A DNA stretch of 64,000 nt from Solirubrobacteraceae bacterium (lineage in GTDB: Bacteria > Actinomycetota > Thermoleophilia > Solirubrobacterales > Solirubrobacteraceae), in assembly GCA_030447505.1 (NCBI GenBank), contig JAUJOT010000010.1, positions 1 to 64,000 on the forward strand, read 5' to 3'. The notes under the pieces are model-generated. The model was not told the DNA's origin and did no database searches. It was given only the letters and a program-made list of their open reading frames with translations. Below, in pieces: positions 25,642 through 35,253 of this stretch. Position numbers and translations under genes: made by a program. Every line of letters starts with the position of its first letter. Position 1 is the first letter of the stretch.

Positions 25642-26067
25642 CTACCGGCCCGCCTCGACCTGTCCGCGCAGGCGCTCCTCGGCCTCGCGCAGCTCCGGCG
25701 TCAGGTTCTCGCCGAAGTCGTCGGCCTCGAAGACCTGCCGGATCTCGAGCTCGGAGTCGCTCTCCATCGGGTTCGGGCAGCGCTTGACCCACTCGATCGC
25801 CTCGTCCATGTCGCGGACCTCCCACAGCCAGAAGCCGGCGATCAGCTCCTTGGTCTCGGCGAACGGGCCGTCGACGACGCTCCGCTCGGAGCCCTTGAAG
25901 CGCACGCGCGCGCCCTTGGAGCTCGGCTGAAGCCCCTCGCCCGCCAGCAGGATGCCGGCCTTCGCCAGCTCCTCGTTGTACCTGCCCATCGCCGCGAGCA
26001 GCTCCGTGCTGGGGAGCTGGCCGGCTTCGCTCTCGGGGGTCGCCTTGACGATGACCATGAATCGCAT
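25642..26067 (-). CDS. YCII-related (DGPF domain) protein
   Basis: A 141-aa protein with the dimeric ferredoxin-like YCII fold: MRFMVIVKATPESEAGQLPS, VDGPFAETKELIAGFWLWEV (DGPF motif) and EAIEWVKRCPNPMESDSELE. The ATG at 26067 has a GGAGG eight bases upstream; the in-frame extension before it derives from a repeat remnant. DGPF proteins accompany ECF42 sigma factors and are probable targets or modulators, with unknown chemistry. Confidence 0.9.
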   Translation of the reverse strand: MRFMVIVKATPESEAGQLPSTELLAAMGRYNEELAKAGILLAGEGLQPSSKGARVRFKGSERSVVDGPFAETKELIAGFWLWEVRDMDEAIEWVKRCPNPMESDSELEIRQVFEADDFGENLTPELREAEERLRGQVEAGR

Positions 26068-26100
26068 CGGGATGCCTCCTGCGGTTGGAATTGGCTTTCT

Positions 26101-26136
26101 ATCGATGCGTCGAACGAGCCGTCCCGAAATCGACAC
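26101..26136. repeat. 36-bp repeat, copy 1 (copy 2 at 43297-43332)
   Basis: These 36 bases, starting ATCGATGCGTCGAACGAGCC, recur exactly at 43297-43332, where they form the truncated edge of an IS1380 transposase remnant. Between this copy and the neighbouring toxin-antitoxin duplicate lie ~125 bases absent from the other locus. It marks the duplication boundary. Confidence 0.85.
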
Positions 26137-26277
26137 GACGTTCGATCAGGCCCGCGCGAGCGTGGAGCGAATGCCGTTCGGCCTCGGCCGCACGACCAGG
26201 ACGGGGCGCTGATCGAGAACTGCTCCTGGCGAGCCTCGCGCTCGGCCCGGCCTCATCGGTCACTGACCGGCCCCGGC

Positions 26278-26725
26278 TCAGACGCGAATGACCTGCACCA
26301 GGCTGAAGGTGCTGAAGTCGGCGTCCTGGGTTACGACGGCGACGTCGTGGCGTAGTGCTGTCGCCGCGATCCATGTGTCATGGCGTCGCGGTTTGCGCCC
26401 GGCGCGCAGCTGCTCGTCGGCGAGCCGCGCGAAGCACGAGGCCGTCTCGCCGTCTACCGGCAGCAGCGGGTAGGCGGCCCTGACGCGCGAGAGCGTGGCC
26501 AAGCGCAGCGCCCGCGACGACGGGTCGGACGCCCGCAGGACACCGAGCTCGAGTTCGGCGGCCGTGATGACCGACACCGCGATCTCATCGCCCACGGACT
26601 GCGCGACCTCACGTGCGGAACGATGTCGGCCACGGGTGTGCGGTTGACCGTGAGCGACAGTCGCTCTCCCGCCTGTACGGCGGCGACCACCTGTGCCGTG
26701 TGGTTGCGCAGCTCGCGAACAGAGA
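26278..26725 (-). pseudogene. PIN-toxin/Phd-antitoxin module, copy 1, collapsed by deletion
   Basis: The C-terminal two thirds of a PIN-domain toxin (DEIAVSVITAAELELGVLRA, RHDTWIAATALRHDVAVVTQ, DADFSTFSLVQVIRV) is intact here, including its natural stop. Upstream, at 26590/26591, it joins out of frame to the N-terminal part of a Phd-like antitoxin (AAVQAGERLSLTVNRTPVAD). Compared with the copy at 43.3-44.0 kb, 171 bases spanning the toxin start and antitoxin end are missing, and the antitoxin start is replaced by unrelated DNA at 26726. Neither protein can be made. Confidence 0.85.
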
Positions 26726-26768
26726 AGGAGTCCGTGTGCGTCGGTTGTCGCGGCTTGTGGTGCTCTCC

Positions 26769-27457
26769 TCAATCCACAGCGCACGAAGAAGCGTTCAGCA
26801 GCATCAGCGCGTCGTATCCAACGAAGGCTGCGCCGAGCGGTTTGCCGGCGGTGAGCAGGCGAGCCCAGAAGTCGTCCGCGGCCTCGGCGCGCACGAGCGC
26901 GAGGTAGCGTCGCTGGCTCTCGCGCACGATCGCGACGACGTTTGCGTCGCCGGCATCGGCGCCAACCGCGCCAATCGGCAGGCCGCCTGGCAAGCCGGCG
27001 GCGGCGAGCAGTCGCGCCGCGCGGGGGCCGATGATGCCGACGAGCGCCAGCGATGTGCCGATGTCGCGGTGCGGTAGGTCGCTGCGGTCACGTCCGCGTC
27101 CGATCGGTGGCCCAGACGCGAGCGCGGCGTGGGGCCGACGAGCAGTGTCCGCCGCGCGTGGACGCGCAGGTACCACACGCTGCGCAGCCGTCGGCCGCTG
27201 CCTACTGGCAGGGGCGGGTCGCCGAGGCGATCGATCAGGGCACGGTCGAGCAGCTCGCGGTCGCCCCGCAGCTCGAGCACCCCGTAGTCGGAGCGGTCGG
27301 AAAGGCCGACGCTCTTCATGCAGGCGGCGATCTCACCGGCAACCGACCTGTAGTGGGAGACGATGGTGCATCCGTCGCGATCCTGCAGCACTCCGCAGGC
27401 GCGCAGACACACGTCCGGTACGGATGACACGACAGACGGGCGCAAGGAGCTCTCCAT
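26769..27457 (-). pseudogene. Sarcosine oxidase gamma/GcvT-like protein, frameshifted
   Basis: The N-terminal frame gives SLRPSVVSSVPDVC, CTIVSHYRSVAGEIAACMKS, VGLSDRSDYGVLELRG and LRVHARRTLLVG. After ~27100 the coherent sequence changes frame to LPHRDIGTSLALVGIIGPRA and ARLLAAAGLPGGLPIG ... DFWARLLTAGKPLGAAFVGY. This matches the folate-binding GcvT/SoxG fold, in which a T-protein-like domain contacts a C1 carrier. A single-base indel would join both into ~229 aa. It lies next to methyl-transfer genes on the same strand as the MetE-like gene. Confidence 0.6.
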
Positions 27458-27552
27458 TGCCTGAGCGGGCCGTTCGGCCGGCCGCGATGGACTCGGCGGC
27501 CCGCCGCTGCGGGCCGCCGGTGCCCTCTCTGCTCGGCCGAGAGGGATCGCCC

Positions 27553-28710
27553 CTAGCTGACGCCGAGCTTCTCGGCTGCGCGGCGCGTGCCCTCGACGCG
27601 GTTGGCGATCTTCTGGAACGCGATCTCGCGCGCGTAGTCCGGCGAGCCGTGGTTGGGCTTCTCGTCGATCGAGAACGGCGAGAAGCCGCAGTCGTCGGTC
27701 GTGCCGAGGCGCTCCTTGGGGATGAAGTCGGCCGCACGCACGATCGCGTCGCAGATCTCCTGCGCGCTCTCGGGACGCGGCGACTGCGTCACGGTGACGC
27801 CGATGTAGCACATCTGGTCGTCGCGGCTGTGCTGTCCGATCGACTCGTAGATCGGGTCCTTGTCGCGCTCTGACGCGAGCTGGATCAGGAAGTAGCCGGC
27901 GTTGATCTTGAACATCTCCGGCAGGAGGTTGTTGTACGGCACGTCGGCGGAGTGGACCGAGTCGCGGTCGCCGCCCGGGCACGTGTGGATGCCGATGTTG
28001 CGGCGCTCCTCGTCGGAGAAGTTCTCCAGCACGCGGTTGTTGAGCTCGATGAAGTGCGGCAGCAGGCCCGCGCCCGTCCACGGGTTGCGCGGATCCTCAC
28101 GGGTGGCGAGGCGGCCCTCGGTGAAGTCGATCGAGACGTGCGGCGCGCCGGCCTCGAAGCACTTGCGGATGTCCGTCACGCACTCCTGGACGATGTCCTC
28201 CTCGAACTCCTCGCGCGAGTAGCCCTCGACCGGGTCCTTGAGCGGGTACAGGAGGGCCAGCATCGAGGGCGCGATGACCGCCTGCTTGAGCGGCTTCGTC
28301 GCGTACTGCAGGGACTTCTTGTACGTGTCGGCGGCGTAGTAGTTGTACTTCAGCGGCCCGCCCGTGAGCTTGGGCAGCTGGCGGCCGTGGCCGTCGGCGA
28401 AGATCGCGAAGAACTGGCCGCCCGGGCCGAGGTTCGGCGCCAGGCCGGTTCCCGCAAGCGTGTCGGCGATCGGGTACGTCGCGAACGACGACCAGCGCTG
28501 CTCGCCATCGGAGTTGATCGGCTGCCCTGTCGCTTCCGAGCGCTCGATCGAGTCCTTGACGGCCTCGTCCTGCAGCTTCTCCAGGTCCTCCTTGGAGATC
28601 TTGCCGGCGTCATAGTCCGCATAGGCGGCCTGAAGCTTCGACGGCCGGGGAAGGGACCCGACGGGCTCGGTCGGAATCCCCGTGTCGGTCCTCGGATTGA
28701 AATCCGTCAT
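27553..28710 (-). CDS. Core MetE-like cobalamin-independent methyltransferase
   Basis: A 385-aa single-barrel MetE C-terminal-domain homologue. EPVGSLPRPSKLQAAYADYD starts the barrel, and the zinc site is formed by IGIHTCPGGD (His, Cys) and TTDDCGFSPF (Cys). Full MetE is ~750 aa; short core forms transfer methyl groups to homocysteine from donors other than methyl-folate-triglutamate. GGAGGAG lies eight bases before the ATG. It is transcribed away from a gene-poor gap and shares direction with the thiolase 35 bases upstream, so they form an operon. Confidence 0.88.
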   Translation of the reverse strand: MTDFNPRTDTGIPTEPVGSLPRPSKLQAAYADYDAGKISKEDLEKLQDEAVKDSIERSEATGQPINSDGEQRWSSFATYPIADTLAGTGLAPNLGPGGQFFAIFADGHGRQLPKLTGGPLKYNYYAADTYKKSLQYATKPLKQAVIAPSMLALLYPLKDPVEGYSREEFEEDIVQECVTDIRKCFEAGAPHVSIDFTEGRLATREDPRNPWTGAGLLPHFIELNNRVLENFSDEERRNIGIHTCPGGDRDSVHSADVPYNNLLPEMFKINAGYFLIQLASERDKDPIYESIGQHSRDDQMCYIGVTVTQSPRPESAQEICDAIVRAADFIPKERLGTTDDCGFSPFSIDEKPNHGSPDYAREIAFQKIANRVEGTRRAAEKLGVS

Positions 28711-28745
28711 GACGTTCTCCTCCTCGTTGTCTGGCCTCTACCGCG

Positions 28746-29918
28746 TCACCTGCTGTGCTGGCGCTCCCGCTCGAGCACCGTGATCACCCCGACCGCGTTG
28801 TCGCCTTCGACGAAGCCGCCGGCGTTCTGGGCAAGGGCGAGCTGGGGATCGAGGTCGACCTGGCGCTCACCGGCTCTGCCGCGCAACTGCGCGACGAGCT
28901 CGACGACCTGCAGCACTCCGGTCGCGCCGACCGGATGCCCGCGCGAGAGCAGGCCGCCGCCGGCGTTGACCGGCAGCGCCCCGCCGAGCATCGTCTTGCC
29001 CTCGGCGATCAGCCGGTTGCCCTCGCCCGGCGCCGCCAGCCCGAGATGCTCATAGGCCTCGAGCTCGGCCGAGGCGGTGGCGTCGTGCACCTCGATGACG
29101 TCGACGTCCTCCGCGCTCAGCCCGCTCTGCTCGCGCGCGGTCGCGCTCGCGCGCTCGACGACCGATCCCGGAGCGGGCCCTCCGGTCGCGCTCAGCGCGC
29201 TTGCGCGCACGCGGATCGGCGCGGCGGCGCCGTTCGGGGCTCCGGTCACGATGAGCGCGGCGGCGCCGTCGCCGATCGGCGAGCACATCGGCAGCGTGAG
29301 CGGCTCGGTGATCATCCGGCTCGACAGCACCTCGTCGATCGTCATCTCCTTGCGAAACTGCGCGCCCTCGTTGTGGACGGCGTGCCGGCGGTTCTTCACG
29401 ACGACGCGCGCGAAGTCGGCCGGGGTCCAGCCGTTTCGCTCGATCCGCGCGAGGGCACGCGCCGCGTAGCTGTCCATGAACACGCTGTGGTCCTCCGGCG
29501 CATCGGCGAGCAGATCGACGTCCGCTGCCCCCGCGAGCGCCTGGATCGACCGGCGCTTGTCCGGATGCGACATCTTCTCCGAGCCGACGACCGCGACCGT
29601 CTCGTACACGCCCGCGTCGATCGCCATGCAGGCGAGATGCAGCGCAGTCGAGCCGCTTGCGCAGGCGTTCTCGACGTTCACGATCGGGATGCCGCCGTAG
29701 GGTGAGTGACGAAGCGCGACCTGCCCGCGCACGCACTCCTGGCCGGTGATCAGCCCAGAGAGCGCGTTCGAGAAGAAGATCGCCTCGATGCGACCGATGT
29801 CCGGACCGGCATCGGCGAGCGCGCCGTCGAGGGCCTCGATCGCCATTCCGGCGACAGAGGCATCCGGAAAGCGGCCGCAGCGCGTCGCCGCCGACCCGAT
29901 GATGTAGGCGGAGGTCAA
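28746..29918 (-). CDS. SCP-x-type thiolase (acetyl-CoA acetyltransferase family)
   Basis: A 390-aa thiolase-fold enzyme. The nucleophile Cys is in VENACASGSTALHLACM (~90); VIEVHDATASAELEAYEHLG and GGGLLSRGHPVGATGVLQ carry the His residues. The missing classical C-terminal Cys motif and the length place it with SCP-x/nonspecific lipid-transfer thiolases, which cleave 3-oxoacyl-CoA. The start is TTG (29918) with GGGAGG six bases upstream. In this context it could split acetoacetyl-CoA or a branched 3-oxoacyl-CoA. Confidence 0.88.
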   Translation of the reverse strand: MTSAYIIGSAATRCGRFPDASVAGMAIEALDGALADAGPDIGRIEAIFFSNALSGLITGQECVRGQVALRHSPYGGIPIVNVENACASGSTALHLACMAIDAGVYETVAVVGSEKMSHPDKRRSIQALAGAADVDLLADAPEDHSVFMDSYAARALARIERNGWTPADFARVVVKNRRHAVHNEGAQFRKEMTIDEVLSSRMITEPLTLPMCSPIGDGAAALIVTGAPNGAAAPIRVRASALSATGGPAPGSVVERASATAREQSGLSAEDVDVIEVHDATASAELEAYEHLGLAAPGEGNRLIAEGKTMLGGALPVNAGGGLLSRGHPVGATGVLQVVELVAQLRGRAGERQVDLDPQLALAQNAGGFVEGDNAVGVITVLERERQHSR

Positions 29919-30122
29919 GCGGCCTCCCTCGCGGTGCCGGCCATGGTGCTGTCTGTATCAGCACGCTGTCGCGATGGCACGCATGACTGCTCCATGGAGA
30001 AGGTCATTCACCCCTTCCGGCGCGTTGTCGCGTTCGGAGGCCGCACTTATCGTCGCCGAGGCCGGTCCCTCCGACGTGGATGGGGCGGCAGCCGGACCAC
30101 AACCGAGAGGTGATGAGCGACG

Positions 30123-32231
30123 ATGACCGAGCAGGCGACGATCGCGATCGCCGCAACACAGACCGAGTCGGAGGCCACCGCAGCCGACCCGCTCGCGCAG
30201 CCTGAGCCGGTCGGGGCCCATCTTGTCGGAAGCGTGCCCCTCGGCAGGGTCGACGAGGTCTTGCGCCGTACAGCCGAGGCGCTCGGCGACCGGCTACGGC
30301 GACTTCCCGACGGCGAGCCGGGGCCACGATCCGACTGGATCCTGTGGCAGTACCCCGTGTTCAGTGCCCTGCCCCAGTTCGAGGTGGGCCCTCCCGGCGA
30401 CGGGACGTACCGCACGCTGCCCAAGCTGCGGCTTCGCGACGGCGAGCGCGCGGCGGACATCGTGCTCGGCAACCTCGGCTTTGCCGACGCGGCGCTGTCG
30501 TCGTTCGCGATCTTCGCGAAGCTCAAGCGCGACAGGGTGATCCCGGCGCACGTGCGCTTCCAGGTCTCGCTGCCGACGCCGCTGGCGCCGGTGAGCGCGT
30601 TCATCGATCCGGAGCACCAGGCGCAGGTCGAGCCGATCTACGAGGCGCAGGTGCTGCGCGAGCTCGACGAGATCTTCGCCGCCGTGCCGCACGACCAGCT
30701 GGCGCTGCAATGGGACACGCGGCTGGAGTTCGCGATCCTCGAGGGCGTCAGCCCCGCCTGGTTCGAGGGAACCCGCGCCGGCGTTCTCGAGCGGCTCCTG
30801 CGGGTCAGCCGCGGCGTGCCCGCCGATGTCGAGCTGGGCTTCCATCTCTGCTACGGCGACGACTATCACGGGCACTTCACCGTTCCGGACGACACGCGCA
30901 AGCTCGTCGAGATGGCGAACGCGCTCGCGACGGCGCTGTACCGGCCGTTGAACTGGATCCACCTGCCCGTTCCGGCCGAGGCCGAGGAGGAGTACTTCGC
31001 CCCCCTGCGCGAGCTGCGCCTGCATCCGAAGACGGAGCTGTACCTCGGCGTGCTGCACCTCCAGGACGGCAAGGTCGGCGCGCGCCGCCGGATCACCTGC
31101 GCGAGCCGCTACGTGGAGGGCTTCGGCGTCGCCACCGACTGCGGGTGGGGTCGCGGCGGCTCGGCGGCGGTCGACAAGTTGTTCGAGCTGCACCGCGCGA
31201 CGTGCGAGCGCCACGACGTGCCACGGCCCAAGACGGCGTTCGAATGGCCCGAGGGCTTTGAGCGCATTCCGGACGAGGAATGGACGAGCGCGCCGATCAG
31301 CGAGGCCGGCCTCGCATACGACCACGTCGACGAGCACGGCTGGTACGACAATCTGAACCCGAGCGTCACGCAGCTGGCGGCGCATCTGCAGGACGGCGAC
31401 ATCCTCGTCGACTACTCGGGCGGAACGGGGATCCTCCTGGACCGCCTGCGCCTACGGATCTTCGACCGGGCCGTGGGCACGATCGTCGTCGACGCGTCGG
31501 CGAAGTTCCTGCGCGTCGCACATGAGAAGTACAAGGACGATCCGCGCTTCGCGGCGCGGCTGCTGCGCTACATCAAGGCGGAGAAGCGCCTGCAGTCCCT
31601 CGACGAGGTGCTGGGGCCTGAGCTGCTGGAACGCGGTGTCGACGCGATCGCCGCCGTCAACGCGATCCACCTCTACCCCGATCTCGACGAGGTGGCATCG
31701 GCGTGGGTGCGCGCGCTGAAGCCCGGCGGCAAGGTCTTCATCAACTCCGGCAACCTGCGCAACCCGAGCGCGAAGCCGGGCGAGTGGATCCTCGACGAGA
31801 CCGTGTGGGTGATCAACGACCTTGCCGAGAGCCTCGTGCGGACCGATCCCGAGTATGCGCAGTACCGCGAGGTGCTCGACGACACGAAGCGGCTGGAGGC
31901 CCATCACGCACACCGCGACCGCGTGTTCATGCACCCTCGTCCGCTGGAGTACTACACTGACGCCCTCGTGCGCAACGGGCTGACGGTGACGGACGTCAGC
32001 CAGGCGACGATCGTGGCCGACGTCGACGAGTGGTTCGAGCTCATGACCGCCTACCACGAGGCGGTGCTCGGCTGGGTCGGCGGGACCAAGCGCATCGACG
32101 GCGAGGAGCCGTCGGAGGCGGCGATCGCCGACCGGCTGAAGATCATGCGCCACGCGATCGACACGATCTTCGGCGGCCGCGACACGTTCAAGGCGTGCTG
32201 GACATACGTCACCGCGACCAAGGGCGGCTGA
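30123..32231 (+). CDS. MetE/UroD-like domain fused to SAM-dependent methyltransferase
   Basis: A 702-aa fusion. Residues ~30-390 form a MetE-like barrel (HLVGSVPLGRVDEVLRRTAE, RRLPDGEPGPRSDWI) with probable zinc ligands in FHLCYGDDYHGH and VATDCGWGRGG. Residues ~410-690 form a class I methyltransferase: ILVDYSGGTGILLDRLRL (motif I, Asp430), IVVDASAKFL and ALKPGGKVFINSGNL. The pairing suggests that methyl acceptance by a thiol and SAM-dependent methylation are linked in one chain. It is divergent from the thiolase/MetE pair and 94 bases before a similar fusion. Confidence 0.82.
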   Translation: MTEQATIAIAATQTESEATAADPLAQPEPVGAHLVGSVPLGRVDEVLRRTAEALGDRLRRLPDGEPGPRSDWILWQYPVFSALPQFEVGPPGDGTYRTLPKLRLRDGERAADIVLGNLGFADAALSSFAIFAKLKRDRVIPAHVRFQVSLPTPLAPVSAFIDPEHQAQVEPIYEAQVLRELDEIFAAVPHDQLALQWDTRLEFAILEGVSPAWFEGTRAGVLERLLRVSRGVPADVELGFHLCYGDDYHGHFTVPDDTRKLVEMANALATALYRPLNWIHLPVPAEAEEEYFAPLRELRLHPKTELYLGVLHLQDGKVGARRRITCASRYVEGFGVATDCGWGRGGSAAVDKLFELHRATCERHDVPRPKTAFEWPEGFERIPDEEWTSAPISEAGLAYDHVDEHGWYDNLNPSVTQLAAHLQDGDILVDYSGGTGILLDRLRLRIFDRAVGTIVVDASAKFLRVAHEKYKDDPRFAARLLRYIKAEKRLQSLDEVLGPELLERGVDAIAAVNAIHLYPDLDEVASAWVRALKPGGKVFINSGNLRNPSAKPGEWILDETVWVINDLAESLVRTDPEYAQYREVLDDTKRLEAHHAHRDRVFMHPRPLEYYTDALVRNGLTVTDVSQATIVADVDEWFELMTAYHEAVLGWVGGTKRIDGEEPSEAAIADRLKIMRHAIDTIFGGRDTFKACWTYVTATKGG

Positions 32232-32325
32232 GCGGGCGCACCGGGGGCTTGACGGGGCGTGTGGTCCGGCGTACCGTCCCGGCGAGGGCGGAGACAGGGC
32301 TGTCTCGTTCTGATCCGGCTCAGCA

Positions 32326-34098
32326 GTGCAGACCACGCACTCACCGCAATACGGTCGAATCCTCGACAAGCTCGGCGCAGGGACCTGCGTCGTGCTCGAC
32401 GGCGCGACGGCCACGGAGCTGCCGCACCTCAGCGACGCCGAGCACGCGGTCGACGAGCGGTTGTGGGGGACGCGCGCGCTCGTCGAGGAGGCGTCCGTTG
32501 TGCTCGACGTGCACCGCGGCTATGTCGTGGCAGGCTGCGACGTCATCTCGACGAACACCTGGGGCCTGCCGAGCGCGCTGCTGCACGGCATGGCGCCCCG
32601 GTGGAACTCGACACAGCCGGTGCATTGGATGGATCTCGCGCGGCGGGGACTGCGCCTTGCACGGCAGGCGGTCTCCGACGGCGGGCGCGACGACAGCTGC
32701 GCGGTCGCGTTCTCGATCAACGGCGACGTCGACACTGGCGAGGGCGACAGCACGATACGGCTGCTCGCGCGGCTGTTCGCGAATGAGCCGCCGGATCTCA
32801 TCCTCCTGGAGACGCTCACCGTCGTGCGGGCGTCGCTCTTCGCCACGGTTCAGTCGCTGTTGGACACCGGGATCCCCGTTTGGCTGTCGTTTCGCCGGTG
32901 CCGGCACGGCCTGTGCAGCGTGTACGGCCAGCACTGGGGCGGGCCGGAGGGCGACGCGTTCGGGCGCGTGGCAACACGTTTCGAGCAGATGGGCATCGAC
33001 GCGCTGATGATCAACTGCATCCCTCCGGACCACGTCGACGGGATGGTGTCCTACCTGCGCGACTTCACGGACCTGCCGCTGGGCGTGTATCCCAACCTCG
33101 GCTACTACACCGACGACGGCTGGCGCTTCGAACCGGGCGTCGGCAGCGCCGAGTACGCGGCGATGGCCCAGCGCTGGCGTGCGGAGGGAGCGCAGATCAT
33201 CGGCGGCTGCTGCGGCGTCGGGCCGGCGCACATCGGTGCGGCGCGCGAGCTGCTCGAGCAGGCGGTCCCCGCGAAGCCGACTCCCGCCGCGGCGTCGTTC
33301 TCCCTGCCTGACCTGCTCCTGCCCTGCGAGCCGGCGCCCGCTCCGGCGTGGACCGACCGCCGAGGACGCTCGCTGTATCCGCTGCCGTTTCCGGACCTCG
33401 TCACCGACGCCGGGGTGGTGGCGCCCTGCAGCGCAAGCCTGATGGCGTGGCGCCACCTCTACGACCAGGGCATCGGCGCGCATCAGCGGTGCCTGGACGT
33501 CGGATGCGGCACGGGGATCCTCGGCATCCAGCTCGCGCTCAACGGCGCGTCGCACGTGCGCGCGATCGACATCGACAAGCGTGCGGTCCGCAACACGGAG
33601 ACCAACGCGAACCGCAACGGCGTCGGCGAGCGGATGACCGTCGCGCGGATTGACATCTTCCCGTGGGTCCCCGAGGAGCGCTATGAGGTGATCGTTGCAT
33701 CCGTCGACCAGACGCCGGTTGACCCTGAGCAGCACGTCGCAGGGCACCGTCCAATCGACTACTGGGGACGTACGCCGCTGGACCCCGTGCTGACAAAGCT
33801 CGCCGACGCGCTCGCGCCGGAGGGCGTTGCCTACGTCGTGCAGCTGTCGATCCTGTCGCGGCGCCGCACCGTCGAGCTGCTGGCGGCCGCCGGCCTGGAG
33901 GTGCGCGTCGCGGAGTACGCCGTCTTCCCGTTCCCGCTCGAGCTTCACGAACACCGGGCGCAGATCGATCGTGTCGAGGAGCTCAGCGACGCCACCCATC
34001 CGCGCGCCGGCGATCACCACCTGCTCGTGGCGTACCTCTTGGAGATCCGCTGGCGCCCCGCGGCGACGAGCATGACCGAGAGCCTCGTGACGCTGTGA
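32326..34098 (+). CDS. Homocysteine S-methyltransferase domain fused to SAM-dependent methyltransferase
   Basis: A 590-aa fusion starting at GTG. Residues ~10-315 are a Pfam S-methyl_trans barrel: [14 protein letters not shown], Cys231 in [10 protein letters not shown], and Cys295/Cys296 in IIGGCCGVG supply the zinc-thiolate site. Residues ~350-585 hold a class I methyltransferase with [18 protein letters not shown] (~390) and [20 protein letters not shown]; the catalytic loop is [10 protein letters not shown] rather than the NPPY of PrmC-type enzymes. The first domain could make methionine from homocysteine and S-methylmethionine-like donors. Its stop overlaps the regulator start (GTGA). Confidence 0.85.
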   Translation: MQTTHSPQYGRILDKLGAGTCVVLDGATATELPHLSDAEHAVDERLWGTRALVEEASVVLDVHRGYVVAGCDVISTNTWGLPSALLHGMAPRWNSTQPVHWMDLARRGLRLARQAVSDGGRDDSCAVAFSINGDVDTGEGDSTIRLLARLFANEPPDLILLETLTVVRASLFATVQSLLDTGIPVWLSFRRCRHGLCSVYGQHWGGPEGDAFGRVATRFEQMGIDALMINCIPPDHVDGMVSYLRDFTDLPLGVYPNLGYYTDDGWRFEPGVGSAEYAAMAQRWRAEGAQIIGGCCGVGPAHIGAARELLEQAVPAKPTPAAASFSLPDLLLPCEPAPAPAWTDRRGRSLYPLPFPDLVTDAGVVAPCSASLMAWRHLYDQGIGAHQRCLDVGCGTGILGIQLALNGASHVRAIDIDKRAVRNTETNANRNGVGERMTVARIDIFPWVPEERYEVIVASVDQTPVDPEQHVAGHRPIDYWGRTPLDPVLTKLADALAPEGVAYVVQLSILSRRRTVELLAAAGLEVRVAEYAVFPFPLELHEHRAQIDRVEELSDATHPRAGDHHLLVAYLLEIRWRPAATSMTESLVTL

Positions 34099-35012
34099 TC
34101 TCCAGCGACGACGAGCTGCGGCTCGCGGCCTACAAGCGCGTTCGCGAGGCGGTCGATTCGCTGACGCACCTCGGGCCGGCCAGCGAGATCATCGATCGTT
34201 GCGCGGCTGCGGCGGCGGCCGCAGCCGACCTCGACCGCGTCGTGCTCAGCAGGATCGACAACGGGACGCTCGTCGTCGCGTGCGTTCATACGAGCGATCA
34301 GCGCCACGGCGCCAGCGGTGGTCGGTTCGCCAGCGCCTCGGTGCGCCTGTCGTACCCTCTGGTCGAATGTGAGCTGCTGCGCCGCCGACAGGCACGCCTC
34401 GTAGCGGACATCGACCAGTCGCAGCCGGCGCGCCATGCGTTCCTCGAGACGCTGCGATGGCGCGAGTACATCGCCGCGCCGATCGTCGTCGACGCGACCG
34501 CGGTCGGGTTTCTCCACGGTGATCGTGCGCCGGCACGGCGGCCGCTGGCGGCGCTCGACGCAGAGACGCTCGAGCACTTTGCCGCCGGGTTCGCCCTCGT
34601 CTTCGAGCGGGCGGTGCTGCGCCGCCGGCTGCGCGATCAGCGCCGCGAGATCCGCCGCATCTCGTCGTGGGCGGAGGCCCGCGCCGGCGAACTGGGCGAG
34701 GGGGCGATCGAGCTGTCGACTGATGGCAGCGAGCAGCACGAGCATCGTGCGGCGGCCCCTCAGCTGCTTGCCGACGACGGGTTGGTCACGCACCTGACGA
34801 CGCGGGAGCTCGACGTCCTGCGCCTGATGGCCGACGGCAAGACGAACGGCGACATCGCCCGCGTCCTGTTCGTCTCCGAGGGCACGGTGAAGTTCCACGT
34901 CAAGAACATCCTGCGCAAGATGCAGGCCTCCAACCGCGCGGATGCGAGTGCGCGCTACCTGCGGCTGAAGATGAACGACGGCTCGTCGTTCGCAAGTCCC
35001 ACCCTTCGGTAG
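34095..35012 (+). CDS. GAF-LuxR transcriptional regulator
   Basis: A 305-aa regulator. Residues ~15-180 form a GAF-type sensor ([40 protein letters not shown]), a helical linker follows, and the C-terminus is a LuxR helix-turn-helix: [20 protein letters not shown] with [17 protein letters not shown]. It overlaps the upstream methyltransferase fusion by GTGA and precedes metK, so it probably controls this island. It is of LuxR type without a receiver domain; the ligand is unknown. Confidence 0.9.
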   Translation: MISSDDELRLAAYKRVREAVDSLTHLGPASEIIDRCAAAAAAAADLDRVVLSRIDNGTLVVACVHTSDQRHGASGGRFASASVRLSYPLVECELLRRRQARLVADIDQSQPARHAFLETLRWREYIAAPIVVDATAVGFLHGDRAPARRPLAALDAETLEHFAAGFALVFERAVLRRRLRDQRREIRRISSWAEARAGELGEGAIELSTDGSEQHEHRAAAPQLLADDGLVTHLTTRELDVLRLMADGKTNGDIARVLFVSEGTVKFHVKNILRKMQASNRADASARYLRLKMNDGSSFASPTLR

Positions 35013-35041
35013 GGCAAGACCACCCCCACGGGAGGTGTGGT
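35002..35041 (+). terminator. Possible stem-loops after the regulator gene
   Basis: A small hairpin CCCT-TCGGT-AGGG (35002-35014) spans the stop codon and a second imperfect stem ACCAC...GTGGT (35019-35041) follows. There is no T-run, so termination or an operator role are both only possible. Confidence 0.25.
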
Positions 35042-35069
35042 CCACAGCGCATCTCACGATCCTGCGGCA

Positions 35070-35207
35070 ATGCCGATCACGGTTGTCGGGTCCATCGCCT
35101 TCGACACGGTCGCCACGCCGTTCGACAGGCGCGAGCGCATGCAGCGTGTCGCCGATCTCCAGCAGATGACGCTCTTCGATCACGCCCGGCCGGAGTCGGC
35201 CCGGTGA
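35070..35207 (+). pseudogene. Truncated PfkB-family (adenosine kinase-like) N-terminus
   Basis: A 45-codon frame reads MPITVVGSIAFDTVATPFDR and then loses similarity. The first ~20 residues match the start of actinobacterial PfkB sugar/adenosine kinases (VVGSVAFDTVETPFG). The catalytic domain is absent. Adenosine kinase helps clear adenosine after SAM-dependent methylation and often lies near metK or ahcY, so the location 47 bases before metK supports the reading. It could also act only as a leader peptide. Confidence 0.5.
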
Positions 35208-35253
35208 CCACCCCGAGCTTCCCCCAGACCACGATCGATCAGGAGCGCCACCC

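Noticed and set aside
35041..35253. SAM riboswitch upstream of metK
   Set aside because: No SAM-I or SAM-II core helices or conserved loops could be traced; the region instead holds a PfkB-like remnant.
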